64,000 bases of DNA from Artemisia argyi (taxonomy: Eukaryota; Streptophyta; Magnoliopsida; Asterales; Asteraceae), in the NCBI GenBank assembly GCA_030686995.1, contig CM060691.1, positions 61,784,338 through 61,848,337 on the forward strand. The letters run 5' to 3'. The notes under the pieces were generated by a model that worked only from the letters and a program-made list of their open reading frames with translations, had not been told where the DNA came from and made no database searches. The position numbers and the translations under genes are program-made. The first letter of the stretch is position 1. Each line of letters begins with the position of its first letter. Shown here in pieces: positions 22,931-35,330 of the stretch.

Positions 22931-23843
22931 TTATGGAAAGGAAACTTTCTTTTGTTGGGCGAGAACCAAAGCTTGAATAGCTTCAGTAAGCTTGTCAATC
23001 TTAGCATCCGTGCTAGATTGACCCATAGAAGATGAAGTGGAAGGACCCGCATTGATTTGGGAAACAATCGGCTTGCTTCGTGTAGAGCGGACCTTGGACT
23101 TGTTTTCTATGATTTGCAAAGCTTCTTTGGTGGTTCTACTCAAGAAATTACCTCCCGCGGAGGCATTGAGTGAATCCTGATCAGCTTGGCTCACACCATT
23201 GTAGAAAGTATCGAGTTGCATCAACTCTGAGAAACCATGATGTGGACACTTGCGAAGTAATTCTTTGAAACGATCCCACGCTTCACCAAAAGATTCATCA
23301 TATTTCTGAGTGAACTTGGTGATTTCGTTCTTAAGACTCGTGGTATTGGAAGGTGGGAAGAATTCATTCACAAATTTTTTTCACAAGATCTTCCCATGTC
23401 TCAATAGATCGAGGAGGTTGTTTTTCATGCTAAATTCGGGCTTGTCCCTCGAGGGAGAATGGGAAGAGAAGAAGTTTGATTGCTTCACAAGGGACATTCT
23501 TGTACTTAATGGTCGATGTGATTTTATTGAACCATCGAATGTGAGCATGAGGATCGTCCCTCTCAAAACCGTAGAATTGACGTGAGGTTACAAGATTGAG
23601 TAACCCGGTTTTGAGCACAAAATTATCAGCCACGATGGCTGGAACAACAATGGCATCTCCGTAACCCTCGATGGGTGCTTGGAGAAGCTCACACATGGGG
23701 CGGTCTTCCGCCATGGTGACAGCAGATGTGGCAACAGTACGGATCTCAAATCCGACTGTTGGTGCTGAACGTCTACGAGGTCTTCGAGGTTTCCTAACAA
23801 GCTCACGTAATGGGCGAGTGGACCTTGAAGAATGAGTGCGCAT
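22931..23843 (-). pseudogene. Gag N-terminal and capsid region of element A
   Basis: The ATG is at 23841-23843. The N-terminal part is basic (RKPRRPRRRSAP). Capsid motifs follow: YGFERDDPHAHIRWFNKIT, FPFSLEGQARI, EAWDRFKELLRKCPHHGF and LDTFYNGVS. A TAG at 23430-23432, where related gags have Trp, and an extra A near 23380 break it. A TAA at 22931-22933 ends this frame before the zinc knuckle. Confidence 0.92.
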
Positions 23844-24368
23844 GCACTAGGGATAAAAACCAATCAAAACAAAATCGAGGCAAATCAACAGTGAACTTAA
23901 ACCAACAATCACAAGCAATTGGCTTCTTTAAGAAAGGTACACCACTCACAGGGATACAAAGGCAAGTTTTGATCTTATGTTTGGGAACTTATTATGTCCA
24001 CACCCCCAGTTGGTAGGTGTTCTGTCTTGGTTTGCGACGGTTTATTTTTATGTATAATTATTCACAAGAAAAGATGGATGTTTTTGGGTTTTTGTGTATA
24101 TGTGAAAAACTTTTGGACAATATTTTTGGTATCGTCCCGTAATTTAAAATCGTATCTCTTTAAGAATCCCCTTAAAAGAAACCCGACTCAGAAAACGTTA
24201 CCATCTGTTTTGTTGTTTTTAATTTTTTTTTGGTGTTTTAACACTTTAGAAAAAGTGTTAATGACTTTTTTGTGTTTTGATTTGAAAATTTACAAAAGTG
24301 GTGGATTTTTACAGTGACGAACGTGAAATAACATTAATCTCAAAAGAAGCTACAGAAACGCGCACACC
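23844..24368. other. 5' leader of element A
   Basis: This lies between the primer-binding site and the gag start. I see no coding sequence; several short open frames are not conserved motifs. Confidence 0.6.
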
Positions 24369-24386
24369 TCCCCGGCAGCGGCGCCA
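24369..24386 (-). promoter_or_regulatory. Primer-binding site of element A
   Basis: On the minus strand TGGCGCCGCTGCCGGGGA begins five bases after the 5' LTR end. It resembles the tRNA-Asp-complementary site known for Athila elements, and element C has the same 18 bases at 52608-52625. Confidence 0.85.
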
Positions 24387-24391
24387 AAATT

Positions 24392-27300
24392 TGATTGGCC
24401 CTAAACAGTCAACTTATATTGACCAAGGAATGGTCAACAAAGTCAAACAACCTAGAGTCAATCTCCGGGGTAATATAGGGTATCACCAGGTCGTTAAGTC
24501 CCGACGAGGTGTGAATTGTGCTTCAGCGTGCTTATGATCGGGTGATTTTTCACAAAAAGGGGTTGTGATGAGAATTATTTGAGAATGATCAAATAAAATA
24601 CCTTAGGAAAGCAATATGATTGATTACTTGAATTTAGATTAAGAAGAATCAAGCTAAAACCTAAAAACGTACGTTTTGCTGAAAATGGGAACGAACGTAC
24701 ATGATAAAAAGTGAGTTTGATTATCTAAAAAGGCTACGGGTATAAAAATGATATTTTTACAAACCTAATGATTAAATAAAATTTTTGGAAAATTAAAATT
24801 AATTTTTACACTATTTATATAATTATTACAAATTAAATACTAATTTCCTATTTACTTTTAATTAATTAAATTAACCTAAAATACAAATAATTATGAAATT
24901 AACCTAGAAAAATAAAATTTAAACTTAGAAAAATCTAAAATACTATAAAACTATTTTTAAAACTGAAAATATATTTTTAAGACTTTTTAATTAATTATTA
25001 TTAATTATTAACTATTTATTAATTACTTTTTAATTATTTAAATTACCCTAAATTCTAATTAATTATGAAATTACACAAGAAAATTGAAAATAAAAATTGG
25101 AAAAATTTAAAATAATTAAAAACTAATTTTAAAACTAAATTTGTATTTTTCTGAATTTCTAATTAATTAATATTAATTATTAACTATTTATTAATTATTA
25201 AAAACTAATTTAAATTATAAAAACTACCAAATGATGAAAGAAAAATCTGAGAAAATTACTAAAATTATTTTTAACTATCAAAAGCCTAGGAAAAATATAA
25301 AAATGAGATTTGCTTGTAAATAAGCTGAGGAAATAAGCCAATTGGCTTAAATAGAAGCTACCACTTCTATAAAATTGAGCTTTTTTGGATTTTTCTCTTT
25401 CACAACTGCTTATGGACTGTTTTTGAACAACTTTTGTGAAGGTGAATTGTTTGGAACACAGAAATAAGCAAAATGAGAGCTTATTATATTGACAGTTAAG
25501 CTTTTTAGCTTATTAGGACTTTGATGGAATTAGAAAAGCTACCAAATTAGATCTCAAACACAAATAAGCTATAAACAGATAAAGGACTACTTGAAACAAA
25601 CAAGATGACACAGATAAATACAAGAAATAAGCACAAAATAAGCAATAAGCAATCCAAACACCAAACAGTCCACAACAGGTCACAGAGGTCACTTTTGAAG
25701 GCCTGTGGGGTCTACTAAGGAGCTTGGAAGGCCAAAAGAAAAGTTAAGCCAATAAGTTGAGCTTATTGGCTGTCTAAAAAGCTAGGGTATGCTCCCTGGG
25801 TCCCACAATTGAGGTAAGGAGGGGGCTTGGAACTTGGGTGTTTGGAACTGAGTTATCAGTACACAAGCAAAATGGGACAAACTAAATGGGACTTGCAGCC
25901 CTACCAAACGAGCTTCAAATCACTAAATAAGCTACAAACCTTGAAGATTGGCTTATTGGCTTTCCAATAAGCCAATAATCAGGGTATAGGGCCCACTGGT
26001 TAGCCCTGTGGGGTCCATCAAAGATAGGTGATTGGGACTGCTAGCAGTGCATAGGGGAGTACCTTCCCCTGCAGCTCACTTTGAGCTTGTGCACAGGCTT
26101 GTAAAAAATTCACAAAAATAAGCTAACAATGAGACTTTGAAGTTTAGCTGGGGTATTTTACACCCAAGAATTTTCAGATCCTCAAACTTAATACAAAATT
26201 CTACAAAATTCACCCAAGAATTGGTTTTCTGCCAAAGGGGCACTTTTTGACTTTTTGTGTAAACTAGAACTTTGACTATATTGAACTTTTGATTGCTTCC
26301 TAACAACTTAAAATGATGTTATAAGTTGAGATGAGACTGAGTTAGGTTATCTAAACTACTTATGAACAGGTTTGATAAGATTATAACCTAAAAGTCCTAA
26401 TAGTGGAATATTAAGGTGATGTTTGAAGTGATTTTGAGTTTTTGCTATTTGAGACCAAGATTTTATAGTCAATCTCACTTAATGGTACCTATACTGGCAT
26501 ACTGCAACAACAAGCAACAAGAATAGTAGCCAGGAACCCTGTGGACAGGTTAATCCCGAACACTCCTTAATGAAGGCTAAAACTTGATTTTCAAAGTAAA
26601 TGTAGGAATTAGACCCAAACACCAATTTTAAACTTCAAATTATCACTTAATGAGACCAAATGAGCATAGATTAACAATACTACAAACAAGAAACACTGAG
26701 ATGACAAATATGATACTTGACTATGAGATTTAGAATTTAAAGCAACTAAAAATAACCAAGAACAAGCTATCTATATTAGGCTAAATTATGAATAACTAGC
26801 AACAAACAAACATAAAAACACAGATAATATCAAAATTATACAATTACTACACTAAAAGAGAAAAAGTTGGAACAAAAGCTTACAAAGTGCACTCCTACAG
26901 AAAACTAATGAACCATGAACCAAACACCAATCCTATTGGTTTCCATAAACCACTAACCCACTTCCATCTCAAATTGACAGTGCTCCAAGCTTGATCCTTC
27001 TTCTTTGTTTGATTTTTATTTTATTTTATTTTATATATATATATATATATATTTCTATTTTTGTGATTCTGAGTTTCTAATTGATATATGAGCTTGCAAA
27101 ACTTATAAAAGTTCTCTGTTTGAGCTAGTATGAGTTCACAATCAGCTTAAATTTACTAATGAACCTTAACTAATATTTGAAATTCTTGAATAAATCTTAA
27201 AAAGTGGAATTGAGAAATAAACTTAAAATGAAGCTTTCATTAATTAAAAACAGTTTACAATACATAAACTAAACATAAAATTAACTAAGTTAAAGTATTA

Positions 27301-28289
27301 CATGCCATATGAGGCTTCTACACTTTACTACTTATACTACGTGTCAAAAAATCATCCACCATCTCTTCCACATGGCTTCCTGTTGTAATTGAGAGTCCCA
27401 ATGGCTCTATTCTTGACCAATGACCAAATCCCCATCGTTAATTTGTACCTTGCTTCATCTCAGCCTTTGATTGAGTTTTTCCCGCCAATAATCAAAATGG
27501 GCAAGTAATAGTGGGACGAGTGAGAGCATTAAATGGAGTGGAGGGAGGTTGGTTTGGTTGGTGAAGGATTATTAATGAAGGTGGCTTGGTTGGTGAAAAG
27601 GTGGAGGGGGGGGGGGGGAGACAGACTTGCAGGTTTTTAGGGGGGAAGGGGACGGGTTTGACCCTCGTTGACCCTGGGGTGTTTAATATTAAAATGGGAG
27701 GGGGCCGTGGAGTGGTGATGGGCTTAAGGGTTTGGTTTGGGCTTGGATTTGTGGATTGGGTAATAATAACAAAAAGGGATCCGTTTGGTGTAGGTATTAT
27801 TACAAGGACCATTTTTGTAATTTTGCAAAAGGGAAGGGCTGAAGTTGTATATTCTCTAAAGCTATCCAAAGGACCATTTTTTCCACATATCAATAATCCA
27901 AGAACCAATTTTGCATTTTCCACTTTTCAAAATTCCCAGGGACCTAATTTGCCAACTTTGAAACTTCAAGGACCAATTTTGCATTTATTTGAAACATTTG
28001 AAATAATTGACCCAAGTATCAATGTTTGACTTTCAAAAAGACTTAGGTTGACTTTTCTTTAAAAATAAATGCATAGGGACTATTTTTGACAAGTTTTGAA
28101 ACTTGGGGGACTGAAACTGCAATATTGCAAACTTTGATCATTTTTCATTTGTTTTTGCTCATTTTGCATTTAAAACGTATAAAACACAATCCCTGGGATA
28201 ATTTCAGTATTTTGATGACTTTTTGATCGTTTTTGTATGTTTTGCAGTTCAGATTTGATCAAAAATGATGAGTGTTTGAGCACTCATCA
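24392..28289 (-). mobile_element. 5' LTR of element A
   Basis: The LTR is 3898 bp and uninterrupted. It contains an AT-rich tract (about 24760-25270), an area rich in AATAAGC words with a GGCTTATTGG-CTTT-CCAATAAGCC hairpin near 25950, a TA microsatellite near 27033-27050, a G run near 27607-27620 and the terminal hairpin TGAGTGTTTGAGCACTCA at about 28269-28286. Confidence 0.95.
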
Positions 28290-29500
28290 ATCCTCCTCTG
28301 CAAGATAATCACTGTCTTGGCTATCATCATCATCATCTCTTTCGGTATCATCATCATCCTCCCTTTGAATATCATCCTCAGACTTATCCTCTGACTCAAC
28401 ATTTCTCTCATTCTCAACCTTATTTTCACTATGAACATCTGTTTCTTTCTCAGACTCTGTTGCATTCTCAAACTCTGTTTCAACATTCTCACTAGCATTA
28501 CCTTCTCTATTTTTAAATACTGGTGAAATTATGTCCAAGTCAGCAAATGGGTCATAGTTAGGATCTTGTGACTCAACATAAGGGTCATATGAAGAGTAAA
28601 ACTCATTCACAAACTGGCTAGGGACTTGAGAAGACCCATGATTATCAACTGCACTAGTTTGCCCTTCTTCTAAATTAACAACACATGGTTCTTGGACTTT
28701 ACCACTACTTTAACCTTTAGCTTGACCTAAACACCCTTCAGTCACATCCAACACTAGTTTCTTAGCAACTGGATAAATCCCTGCCTTTGATATTATTGGG
28801 TTATGTAACTCTTTTATTACAAGTTTTTTCTTCTTTGGTGGTGTGTAAATGTTAGGGTTGGTCTTTTCATGCTCAACATAGACCTCAACTAGTTTAAGAC
28901 CTTGTGTCACATACTTAGCTAAAACCTGAACATTTTTGTCACATGCTAAAGGTTCTAGTCAATTGTCTAAATCACAATCTAGTTTCAAGAAATGGTAAAA
29001 CATAACCCTATGTCCATTGTGACCTAAGTCTTCAAGCATAGAATCAATTTCATGTATAGAAAATTGATCACAATCTATTAAATCAACAAAAGTAATGTTA
29101 CCATTACTATACTTCCTGTTAGGCGATTTTGTGAAAAGGCCACCATGATGAAGCTTGATGGAAAACAGAGTAGAATCAACATCTGCAAATATTTTTAAGA
29201 AAAAACCATCAGCTTAGGGTTTTAAACGACAAAACAGCAAATAGAGTATTGCAAATCGAAATAATCATACTTAAAATACATAATAACGATTAGTCGATTA
29301 CAATCCTTTTATAATAAAGAACATTGTCAAAATATTAAAAAAAATAGATACTTACTATACATTCGATACGGATCTCTATTAACACAATCATTTTGTCTTA
29401 TGTCGTACAGTTGAAGAACAATCTTATTGTTTTGCAATTTTTGATTTACACAATTTAGGGTTAGATTATCCTTTGATTTGGGAAAAGTGAAGATGATCGG
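28290..29500 (-). pseudogene. MULE-type PB1-like gene, 5' part
   Basis: On the minus strand exon 1 (to 29356) encodes a stretch ending IRQNDCVNRDPYRMY. An intron (29355-29183, GTAAGT...TTGCAG) follows, then exon 2 with STLFSIKLHHGGLFTKSPN, NITFVDLIDCDQFSIHEID and GHRVMFYHFLKLDCD. This is the PB1-like N-terminal domain of plant Mutator-derived proteins. Then come a Lys-rich linker (TPPKKKKLVIKEL) and an acidic stretch (EDDDDTERDDDDDSQDSDYL). Stops occur near 28960 and at 28710-28712. Element A entered at 28289/5391, and the frame continues in 5339-5390 before Sire1 cuts it off. The transposase core is outside the window or lost. Confidence 0.8.
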
Positions 29501-29914
29501 GTTTTATTTCTGGGTGAGTAGGTTTGACTTGGGAGAGTGTGAGGGAAAAGAGTGGGTGAGTGGGTTTTAAATACTAATGGGTGATGGAAATGACAGTAAT
29601 ACCCTCATTGGGACTTGATATGAAAAACACTTAACCAGCGTTAGTAGGGCCCACTGGATGGAGGGACAAACGACGCGTGACGTTTGCCCGTTAAGGGTGG
29701 ATGGTGCAGTTTTTTTGGTCAAGGCACGAACCACGCCAATCAACGCAAACCACAAGGACGAACGGTGTAATTTACTCATGTATAAATAAGTTTTGTAATT
29801 GTAGTTCAGATAAAAAAAAATTGTATGCGTCCTCCTAAATGTTTAACCAAAAGAAAAGAAAATAATAATAATTAAAAAAATACTTATACCCTCCATATGT
29901 TTCGGGGAGACTTA
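29501..29914. other. Upstream region of the MULE gene
   Basis: This 414-base stretch lies 5' of the MULE coding part. It has TATAAATAAG near 29781 in plus orientation and GC-rich words such as GACGCGTGACG near 29673. No gene is apparent. Confidence 0.4.
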
Positions 29915-30001
29915 TGTGCTGTTTGTTTATTAAGAGACTCTGAATCTGAATCTGACTCGCACATCTATATCTAAATCTGATGCGAAAATGTCTGAATCTG
30001 A

Positions 30002-30048
<47 letters not shown>

Positions 30049-30167
30049 AAACGTCTGAATATTTATTAGTTCAACTAGAGGAATTAAGATGCTCATTTTA
30101 TGTCTAATCCATTTATATCTTTTTACCTCTGTCTGCCTCTGAACGAAAAATAAAAAAACAAACACAC
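29915..30167. mobile_element. Tourist-like (PIF/Harbinger) MITE with T-rich centre
   Basis: The ends carry imperfect inverted repeats (GTGCTGTTTGTTT and its counterpart AAACAAACACAC), flanked by TTA (29912-29914 and 30168-30170). Subterminal TCTGAATCTGAATC words and a 40-base T run lie inside. The element at 41116-41497 shares ends and subterminal words. Confidence 0.65.
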
Positions 30168-30170
30168 TTA

Positions 30171-31500
30171 ACACGTAAAAGCTCAACTAACTAAGGATTT
30201 AAGTCTATTAAAAGGCTGTTAAGACTATTTATTTTTTATTAAAAAAAAACCTTACAGTCGCAGTGGTTACGTATATGCTATTTTAGAAGAGTGACAAAGA
30301 GACGCTACATCTATGAAAATTTTCCTTATTTTTTTTTTTTTTTTCAAAAAGATGTGTTAGCTTGCATAAGAAAATGAGAATTAAAAAAAATAAAAATAAA
30401 AAATAAAAAAAGAAGTTAAAATAGTTATGATCATTTTTATTGGTGACAAGTCATTTTGTGAAAGATTTTTAGTAAATATTTTATGAATGTAACATTTCCT
30501 ATAATAATGTTGATTAGTTTGTGGTAACCAATATTGATTTAAATATTAAACCTATCTCCACGGAGGTTTAAAAGTCATGTTCATGATGACATTAGTCTGA
30601 TGTAAAGTTCATGTGCATAGGTATTCATCGAAGCAAGAAATTTATACGATAGATAAAAATACAACGGATTAGAGAGAGAGACAACTACAATTTAAACAGT
30701 TATACGAGGTTAAAAGTTAATAGTGATACTTGACTTTTTAATAGTTACTATAAGCTCATAATACTAGGCCACTAGCATAGGAGTTTGGTTTTAGTAAAAA
30801 TACATAGCAATGGAGGTCATAATACTTATTTCAGTGACAAGTATAAAAAAGTTAGAATCCTTTTTTTAAAGTAGTAGTAGCATTTGCAAGGCAATGAGTG
30901 ATGGCAACCACGAACAAAGAAGGCATTTTACCCCTTTTCTTTCCCTTTATCTTTCAGCTTTTAAGTAATTTTCTTATAAATAGATATTAATCCAAGTCAA
31001 TACAAACAAAAATCCTTAGCCCTTAAGGCACATACTTAAACTAGAAGCTGTTGATTAGTGGTTACACTTTGAAAAATAGTTTAAAATACTCCGTAATATG
31101 TTTTCCATTAAAGAGTAGATTTAAGATCATTTAAGGACTAAATATTGTTTACTACCTTTTATATATTTTGATCTAAAGGCTGAGATTAAACTTATCATTT
31201 ACATTATAAGGGTATTTTTGAACTATATAAATATTACTTTTTCCTCCCATCTTAATTAATGAGTCATTTTTTTCACACACACAAAGTGTGTGTTTATCTT
31301 CTCTCTTATCTATCATCCTCCTTCATCCCGTTCATCAACAAACCCTAATTTTTATCCTCCTCCTTAATTCATCAATTGATCTCCTTATTCATCCCGTACA
31401 TCATCTAACCCTAATTCTGAGCTGAATTATAAGCTATGTGATTCAATATGCTGAATTATAAGCTAACTGATTCAATTTTTTCATCTGACTTTCAAGTTTT
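30171..31500. other. Intergenic AT-rich region and 5' region of the FAR1-like gene
   Basis: I see no coding sequence. The right part (31260-31500) is pyrimidine-rich, with CACACACAAAGTGTGTG and repeated AACCCTAAT words, and could be the leader of the FAR1-like gene. Confidence 0.45.
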
Positions 31501-33217
31501 ATGGATTCGCTTCGAAGTTCTGTTAATGATTCTTTTACTAATTCTGAAAAGATCGCTGTTAATGATTCCTCTACTACTTGTGAAGAGATTTTGTTAGTGA
31601 TGATGTTTCAGCTAAGTATGTTGAGGAGATTGTTGCTTATAAATACGGTGATGAATCCAAAGCTATTAAGAGTAAGCTTTTTGATTATCTTAATTGTTAC
31701 TATAATTCGTGTGTGAGTGTGAATAAGCTATGTTATTAAGCTGTTATAAGTTCTAAATAAGTTATTAAGTTAGGTTTTGATTGAAACAAGCAGTTTTTAA
31801 GCTCTGAATAAGTAGTTTTAAGCTTTGGATAAGCTATCTTAGTAGCTGATGATAATAATAAGTAGTTTGGATATATCACATGTGATATATCACATATGAT
31901 ATATCACAGAATGATGTATCATATGTGATATAATGATATATCACATATAATACATCACATAATGATATATTACATAATGATATATCACATGTGATTTCAT
32001 TTTTAGTTAATCACTGTTTTATATTTGTGTTTATTTTTTCAGATTTGAATGCTTTGAAAACTTCAGAATCGTTTGCTACTCACTCTAATTTTGATACTCC
32101 TGGCGGAACTGTTTATTATATTCCTAAATACCCTGTGGACGTTTTACTTGTTAAGGGCAAAGTTTATAAGTCGATTGATGAGTGCATTACTGCCTATATG
32201 AAATATGCTGCTAAAGCAGGGTTTGTGGTTAGGAAATCATGCCAGAAAAGATTGAGGAATGGAATTGTTAAGCAAAACTATTTAGTGTGTAATAGGGAAG
32301 GTTGTCATAAGGGAATACATGTAGAGACGTTAGACTTAGAGAATAGTGACAAGCAGATTAGAGGTTCGAACCTGCATATCACAGGCCGCAAAGCACGTAT
32401 TAGTTTTTATTTGATTCCTGGTACTACTAAGTAGAAGTTGAATTTTTTTTATAGTATTCATAATCATGAGCTTGAACGTGAAGAGTATAAGCATTTGTCA
32501 AAGACTGAGAGACAGTTAACTTATGCTGAGCAATTGTTTATTGTTAAAGCTGCTAGTGTAAATATAGGCGCAACGAGAGCTCATCACATCTTAACAAATT
32601 TGAAGGGTTCTTGTTTGCTTGTTCATGGTACGACTATTGATTTTAAGAACTTTTTTAGTGGTGTGAACAGCTATATAGGCGATAGTGATGCACATATGCT
32701 TATATCTAAGATGGAGAATAAGAAGAAGCGTGTGCCAGATTTTTCATTTGATTATTTGGTTGAAAATGCTGAGCTTGCGGCAATTTTAGGCTGATGAAGT
32801 TTCTAACTACAATTACTGAGTTTTGTGATGTTGTATCGTTTGATGCTACTTTCAGAATAAACAAGTAGTATTTCTTTGTTAAATATGAGATTTTGATTAT
32901 ATGATTTGCGTTTTATTGTTTAACCTGTTATTTTTACTATTTTTTGTAATTTTTTCAGGTATAAAATGGTGTTTGTTCCCTTTACAGCCATAGATAATCA
33001 TCGGAGGTGTGTTACAGTCGCTATAGGGTTGCTAAAAAACGAAACTACAGGTTCGTATGTATGGTTGCTAAAAGCATTCATAAAGGCGTTTGGTAAGGCT
33101 CCAAATATTGTTGTTACTGATCAGGATGGGGATATGAGAAATGCTATTGAATATGAATTTGCGGGTTCGAAACACAGACTATGCATGTGGCATATTACCC
33201 AAAAGCTTCCTGGAAAG
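31501..33217 (+). pseudogene. FAR1-related (FRS5-like) gene, truncated and broken
   Basis: FAR1-related proteins are Mutator-derived transcription factors or transposases. Exon 1 starts at ATG 31501 with a frameshift near 31590. An intron of palindromic repeats follows. Exon 2 starts at 32043 with the FAR1 DNA-binding domain (YKSIDECITAYMKYAAKAGF, VRKSCQKRLRNG, NYLVCNREGCHKG), then HNHELEREEYKHLSKTERQL and the start of the MULE core (FDYLVENAELAAI). TAG 32432-32434, frameshifts near 32793 and 32815 and truncation break it. An intron fits 32865-32958 (GTAGTA...TTTCAG). The next exon, with MVFVPFTAIDNHRRCVT, IVVTDQDGDMRNAIE and HRLCMWHITQKLPGK, stops at a GTATTT donor (33218). D in VTDQD and the C..H pair are present. 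The rest of the core, the zinc-binding CHC/SWIM part, is missing. Confidence 0.88.
31865..31995. repeat. Palindromic TATCACATGTGATA repeat cluster in intron
   Basis: About eight variants of ATATATCACATGTGATAT occur in 130 bases, spaced roughly 14-18 bases. More copies follow at about 33249-33350 in the next intron of the same gene. Confidence 0.85.
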
Positions 33218-33733
33218 GTATTTTTCTACCTTATTGTATTTTCCTTTGTTATATCACATATGATACTTTATTCTCTTTGTATTTCTTATTGATTTATCAC
33301 ATATGATAATGCATATCTTTTTTCAAATCATTTGTTAAATCACATGTGATATATTGTTTCCAGATATATTGATGGGCTTGTGACCGCCATATTGCTCATT
33401 TTAAAATTACTTTCCCATCGATTAAAGTTTATTTGGTTCTTGTTATATGTGCTTTGATAACCTCTGTGTCTAGTTGTGGCTTGCTTGGGCTGCCATACCC
33501 CTCCCACGATTACTTCACTAGCATTATAAGTTAGTGTAAGCCCTTAAAAAAAGGTTAAATAATATCGACATAAGTAATCATTAAGAGTTTACTTGCCTAT
33601 AATTAAGATACCAACGAGAAAGAATAGTTTACGACACTCATCATATAAATTTAGCAATAAAACAAATGACAAGCTACTAAATCATTAGTCAAGCCTCTTA
33701 TCTGTATCTATTATCTATCTGTGTACGTATTCC
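33218..33733. other. Intron remnant and unassigned sequence
   Basis: It contains three more TATCACATATGATA-type palindromes and a candidate acceptor (TTTCCAG near 33362), but the following DNA does not continue the FAR1-like protein. The gene is therefore truncated here. Confidence 0.5.
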
Positions 33734-34084
33734 TCATTCGTTGTATTCGGTCTCAATAGTTTCATCATCAAGATCTAAAGGGTTAACTGGAGAAAAAGCT
33801 TGAGAAAGTTGAGATTTGTATGATGGTGATGTCAATTGTGGATAATACTTGTATTGTTGGTTAAACGCTTGGTGCATTTGGTTTTGTTGTTATTGGTACG
33901 GAGGAGAATACGGATTATTTGGGTAAATATAAGGTTGATGCATTAATTGGTATGCGAAACTAACAGGATAAAAATTAATCGGTGGTGATTGGCCGGTTAA
34001 GATAAAATTTGGATCGGTTGTTGTTGGAACATTTTGTTATCGTCGGGTTTGTGATACTTTGTTTTTGGGAGTTTTGGAAGACAT
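33734..34084 (-). pseudogene. N-terminal remnant of a PIF-like ORF1 / trihelix-like protein
   Basis: From an ATG at 34082-34084 the minus strand reads MSSKTPKNK, then NVPTTTDPNFILTGQSPP, FYPVSFAYQLMHQPYIYP and a Gln/Pro/Tyr-rich stretch ending DLDDETIETEYNE before a TGA. Two internal TAA codons sit where Gln (CAA) is expected. The Pro/Gln/Tyr-rich start followed by an acidic DETIETEY tail resembles the N-terminus of Myb/SANT-like ORF1 proteins of PIF/Harbinger transposons, often misannotated as glutathione S-transferase T3-like. The SANT domain itself is absent. Moderate to low certainty. Confidence 0.45.
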
Positions 34085-34520
34085 TTTTTGAGTTGGTATA
34101 GTTGTAAAAGAGACTGCATGAAAAAATGAGAAAAGAAATGAAGGTTTTATAGGGAAAAAAGTGGGTTAAATTGTTATTTGTTTATGTTTATATATAGCAA
34201 ATCTAACACACCAACGATTTAAAAGTAGTCGTTGCTACTTGTTTCTTTGCATTTCTTTAGGTTTGAGACGAGACCAAACAATTGATTGTTGGGGGGGGGG
34301 GGGGAGGGGGGTTGTGACGCGTGAGGATTTGGTTTGTGTAACAAGGGGATGCAATCCATAAGGATAGACCAACCGAATAATTTAGTTCTATAATTATCTG
34401 TCTTATAAATGTTTGGATTAGAGGGTTATGTTAGAGTAGTTTATTGGTTAGGGTTAAGAAAATTAGTTGTGTGTGTATATTTGACAATCATACATGGCAT
34501 CATATTGACCTTTTCTTTTG
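34085..34520. other. Upstream region of the ORF1-like remnant
   Basis: A TATATATAG sequence at about 34190 and a G run (34289-34304) followed by GGACGCGTGAGG-like DNA are the visible features. No coding sequence is seen. Confidence 0.35.
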
Positions 34521-34539
34521 TTTATACATCAGTTATTTT

Positions 34540-35275
34540 TTTTCTTATTGGTAAATATTATTAAGAAATGGCCACAAAAGGCAACAAGAATAACAAAAAA
34601 GCCCAAAACTTATAAATTGTTAGGACACATCCCTAACTAGTCTACTTTGGCTTTAACAGCAAATAGCCAAGAACAAAAATCCATGTTCAACTACAGATAA
34701 CCAGAAATACTAACAATACAAACCTACCCAAACTGGAACTACAAAAATATGGAAAATACAAAAGCAGAAGATAACCACCAAGGTAACCCCAAAACACAAT
34801 CATAGCAGGAAGATAAGCTTTAACTAGGGTCATCATCAAACTCTGAATACATAGAAAAAAATGCAAAGGGACCAACCAATGCACCTCCAAACATCATCAT
34901 ATGAGGACAACACCTAACAAGCTAAACTGCTAAGACTAATGCAATAAGAGATACCATCCATAATGAAGATAACAGTGCAGCAGCAGACCTCCATGTAACA
35001 AAGGCTCAAAAATATCTATCAGAACAGCAATCCAGAATCTGATAATCACATACTATAATACCATCCTTGAGGAGTGCCAATGAGATATGTTTAAGGAAAT
35101 TGTCTCCTTAAAAACCTACCCAAAGTAAAACCTTAGGGAAAAACCTTAGGGTAGGAAAAGAGTATAACTTTCCCCTAAACCTCTCAAAAATAGTGGTGGC
35201 ATAACCAAACAGCAGCTTGTACACACGAAAATCACCAAAACTGCAATATCTATCCCACATGTTTAAATCGTATTC
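34540..35275 (-). mobile_element. Possible LINE 3' end remnant
   Basis: On the minus strand this ends in GGCCATTTCTTAATAATATT, a style of tail common at the 3' ends of plant LINEs. The preceding 700 bases look like a T/G-rich untranslated region with short decayed open stretches. No RT domain is visible, so the call rests on the tail only. Confidence 0.3.
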
Positions 35276-35330
35276 AAATTCAAATCATAAAATGAAACTT
35301 GTAAGCTAAACAAACAGCCCTTTAGTATTT

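Larger units (their letters stand above)
18071..23843 (-). pseudogene. Athila gag-pol polyprotein of element A (overall)
   Basis: The polyprotein runs on the minus strand from an ATG at 23841-23843 to a stop at 18071. The order is gag, zinc knuckle, Gln/Asn-rich linker, protease, RT, RNase H, integrase, which is the gypsy order. I count about ten lesions: TAG 23430-23432 (at a Trp position), an extra A near 23380, TAA 22931-22933, frameshifts near 22695 and 22480, TGA 21646-21648, TAA 19663-19665, a small deletion near 18945, TAA 18521-18523 and TAG 18380-18382. No env-like ORF is visible downstream. The segments are listed separately. Confidence 0.93.
5391..28289 (-). mobile_element. Athila-type Ty3/gypsy element A, complete but dead
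   Basis: Both LTRs, a primer-binding site, gag-pol, a polypurine tract and a 5-bp target duplication ATCCT (5386-5390 and 28290-28294) are visible. The 3' LTR is 5391-17197 (split by element B) and the 5' LTR is 24392-28289. The primer-binding site suits the tRNA-Asp-type primer usual for Athila elements. Ends are TGATGAGT...AATCA in element orientation. Gag-pol carries about ten stops and frameshifts, so mobilisation would need help in trans. Confidence 0.95.
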
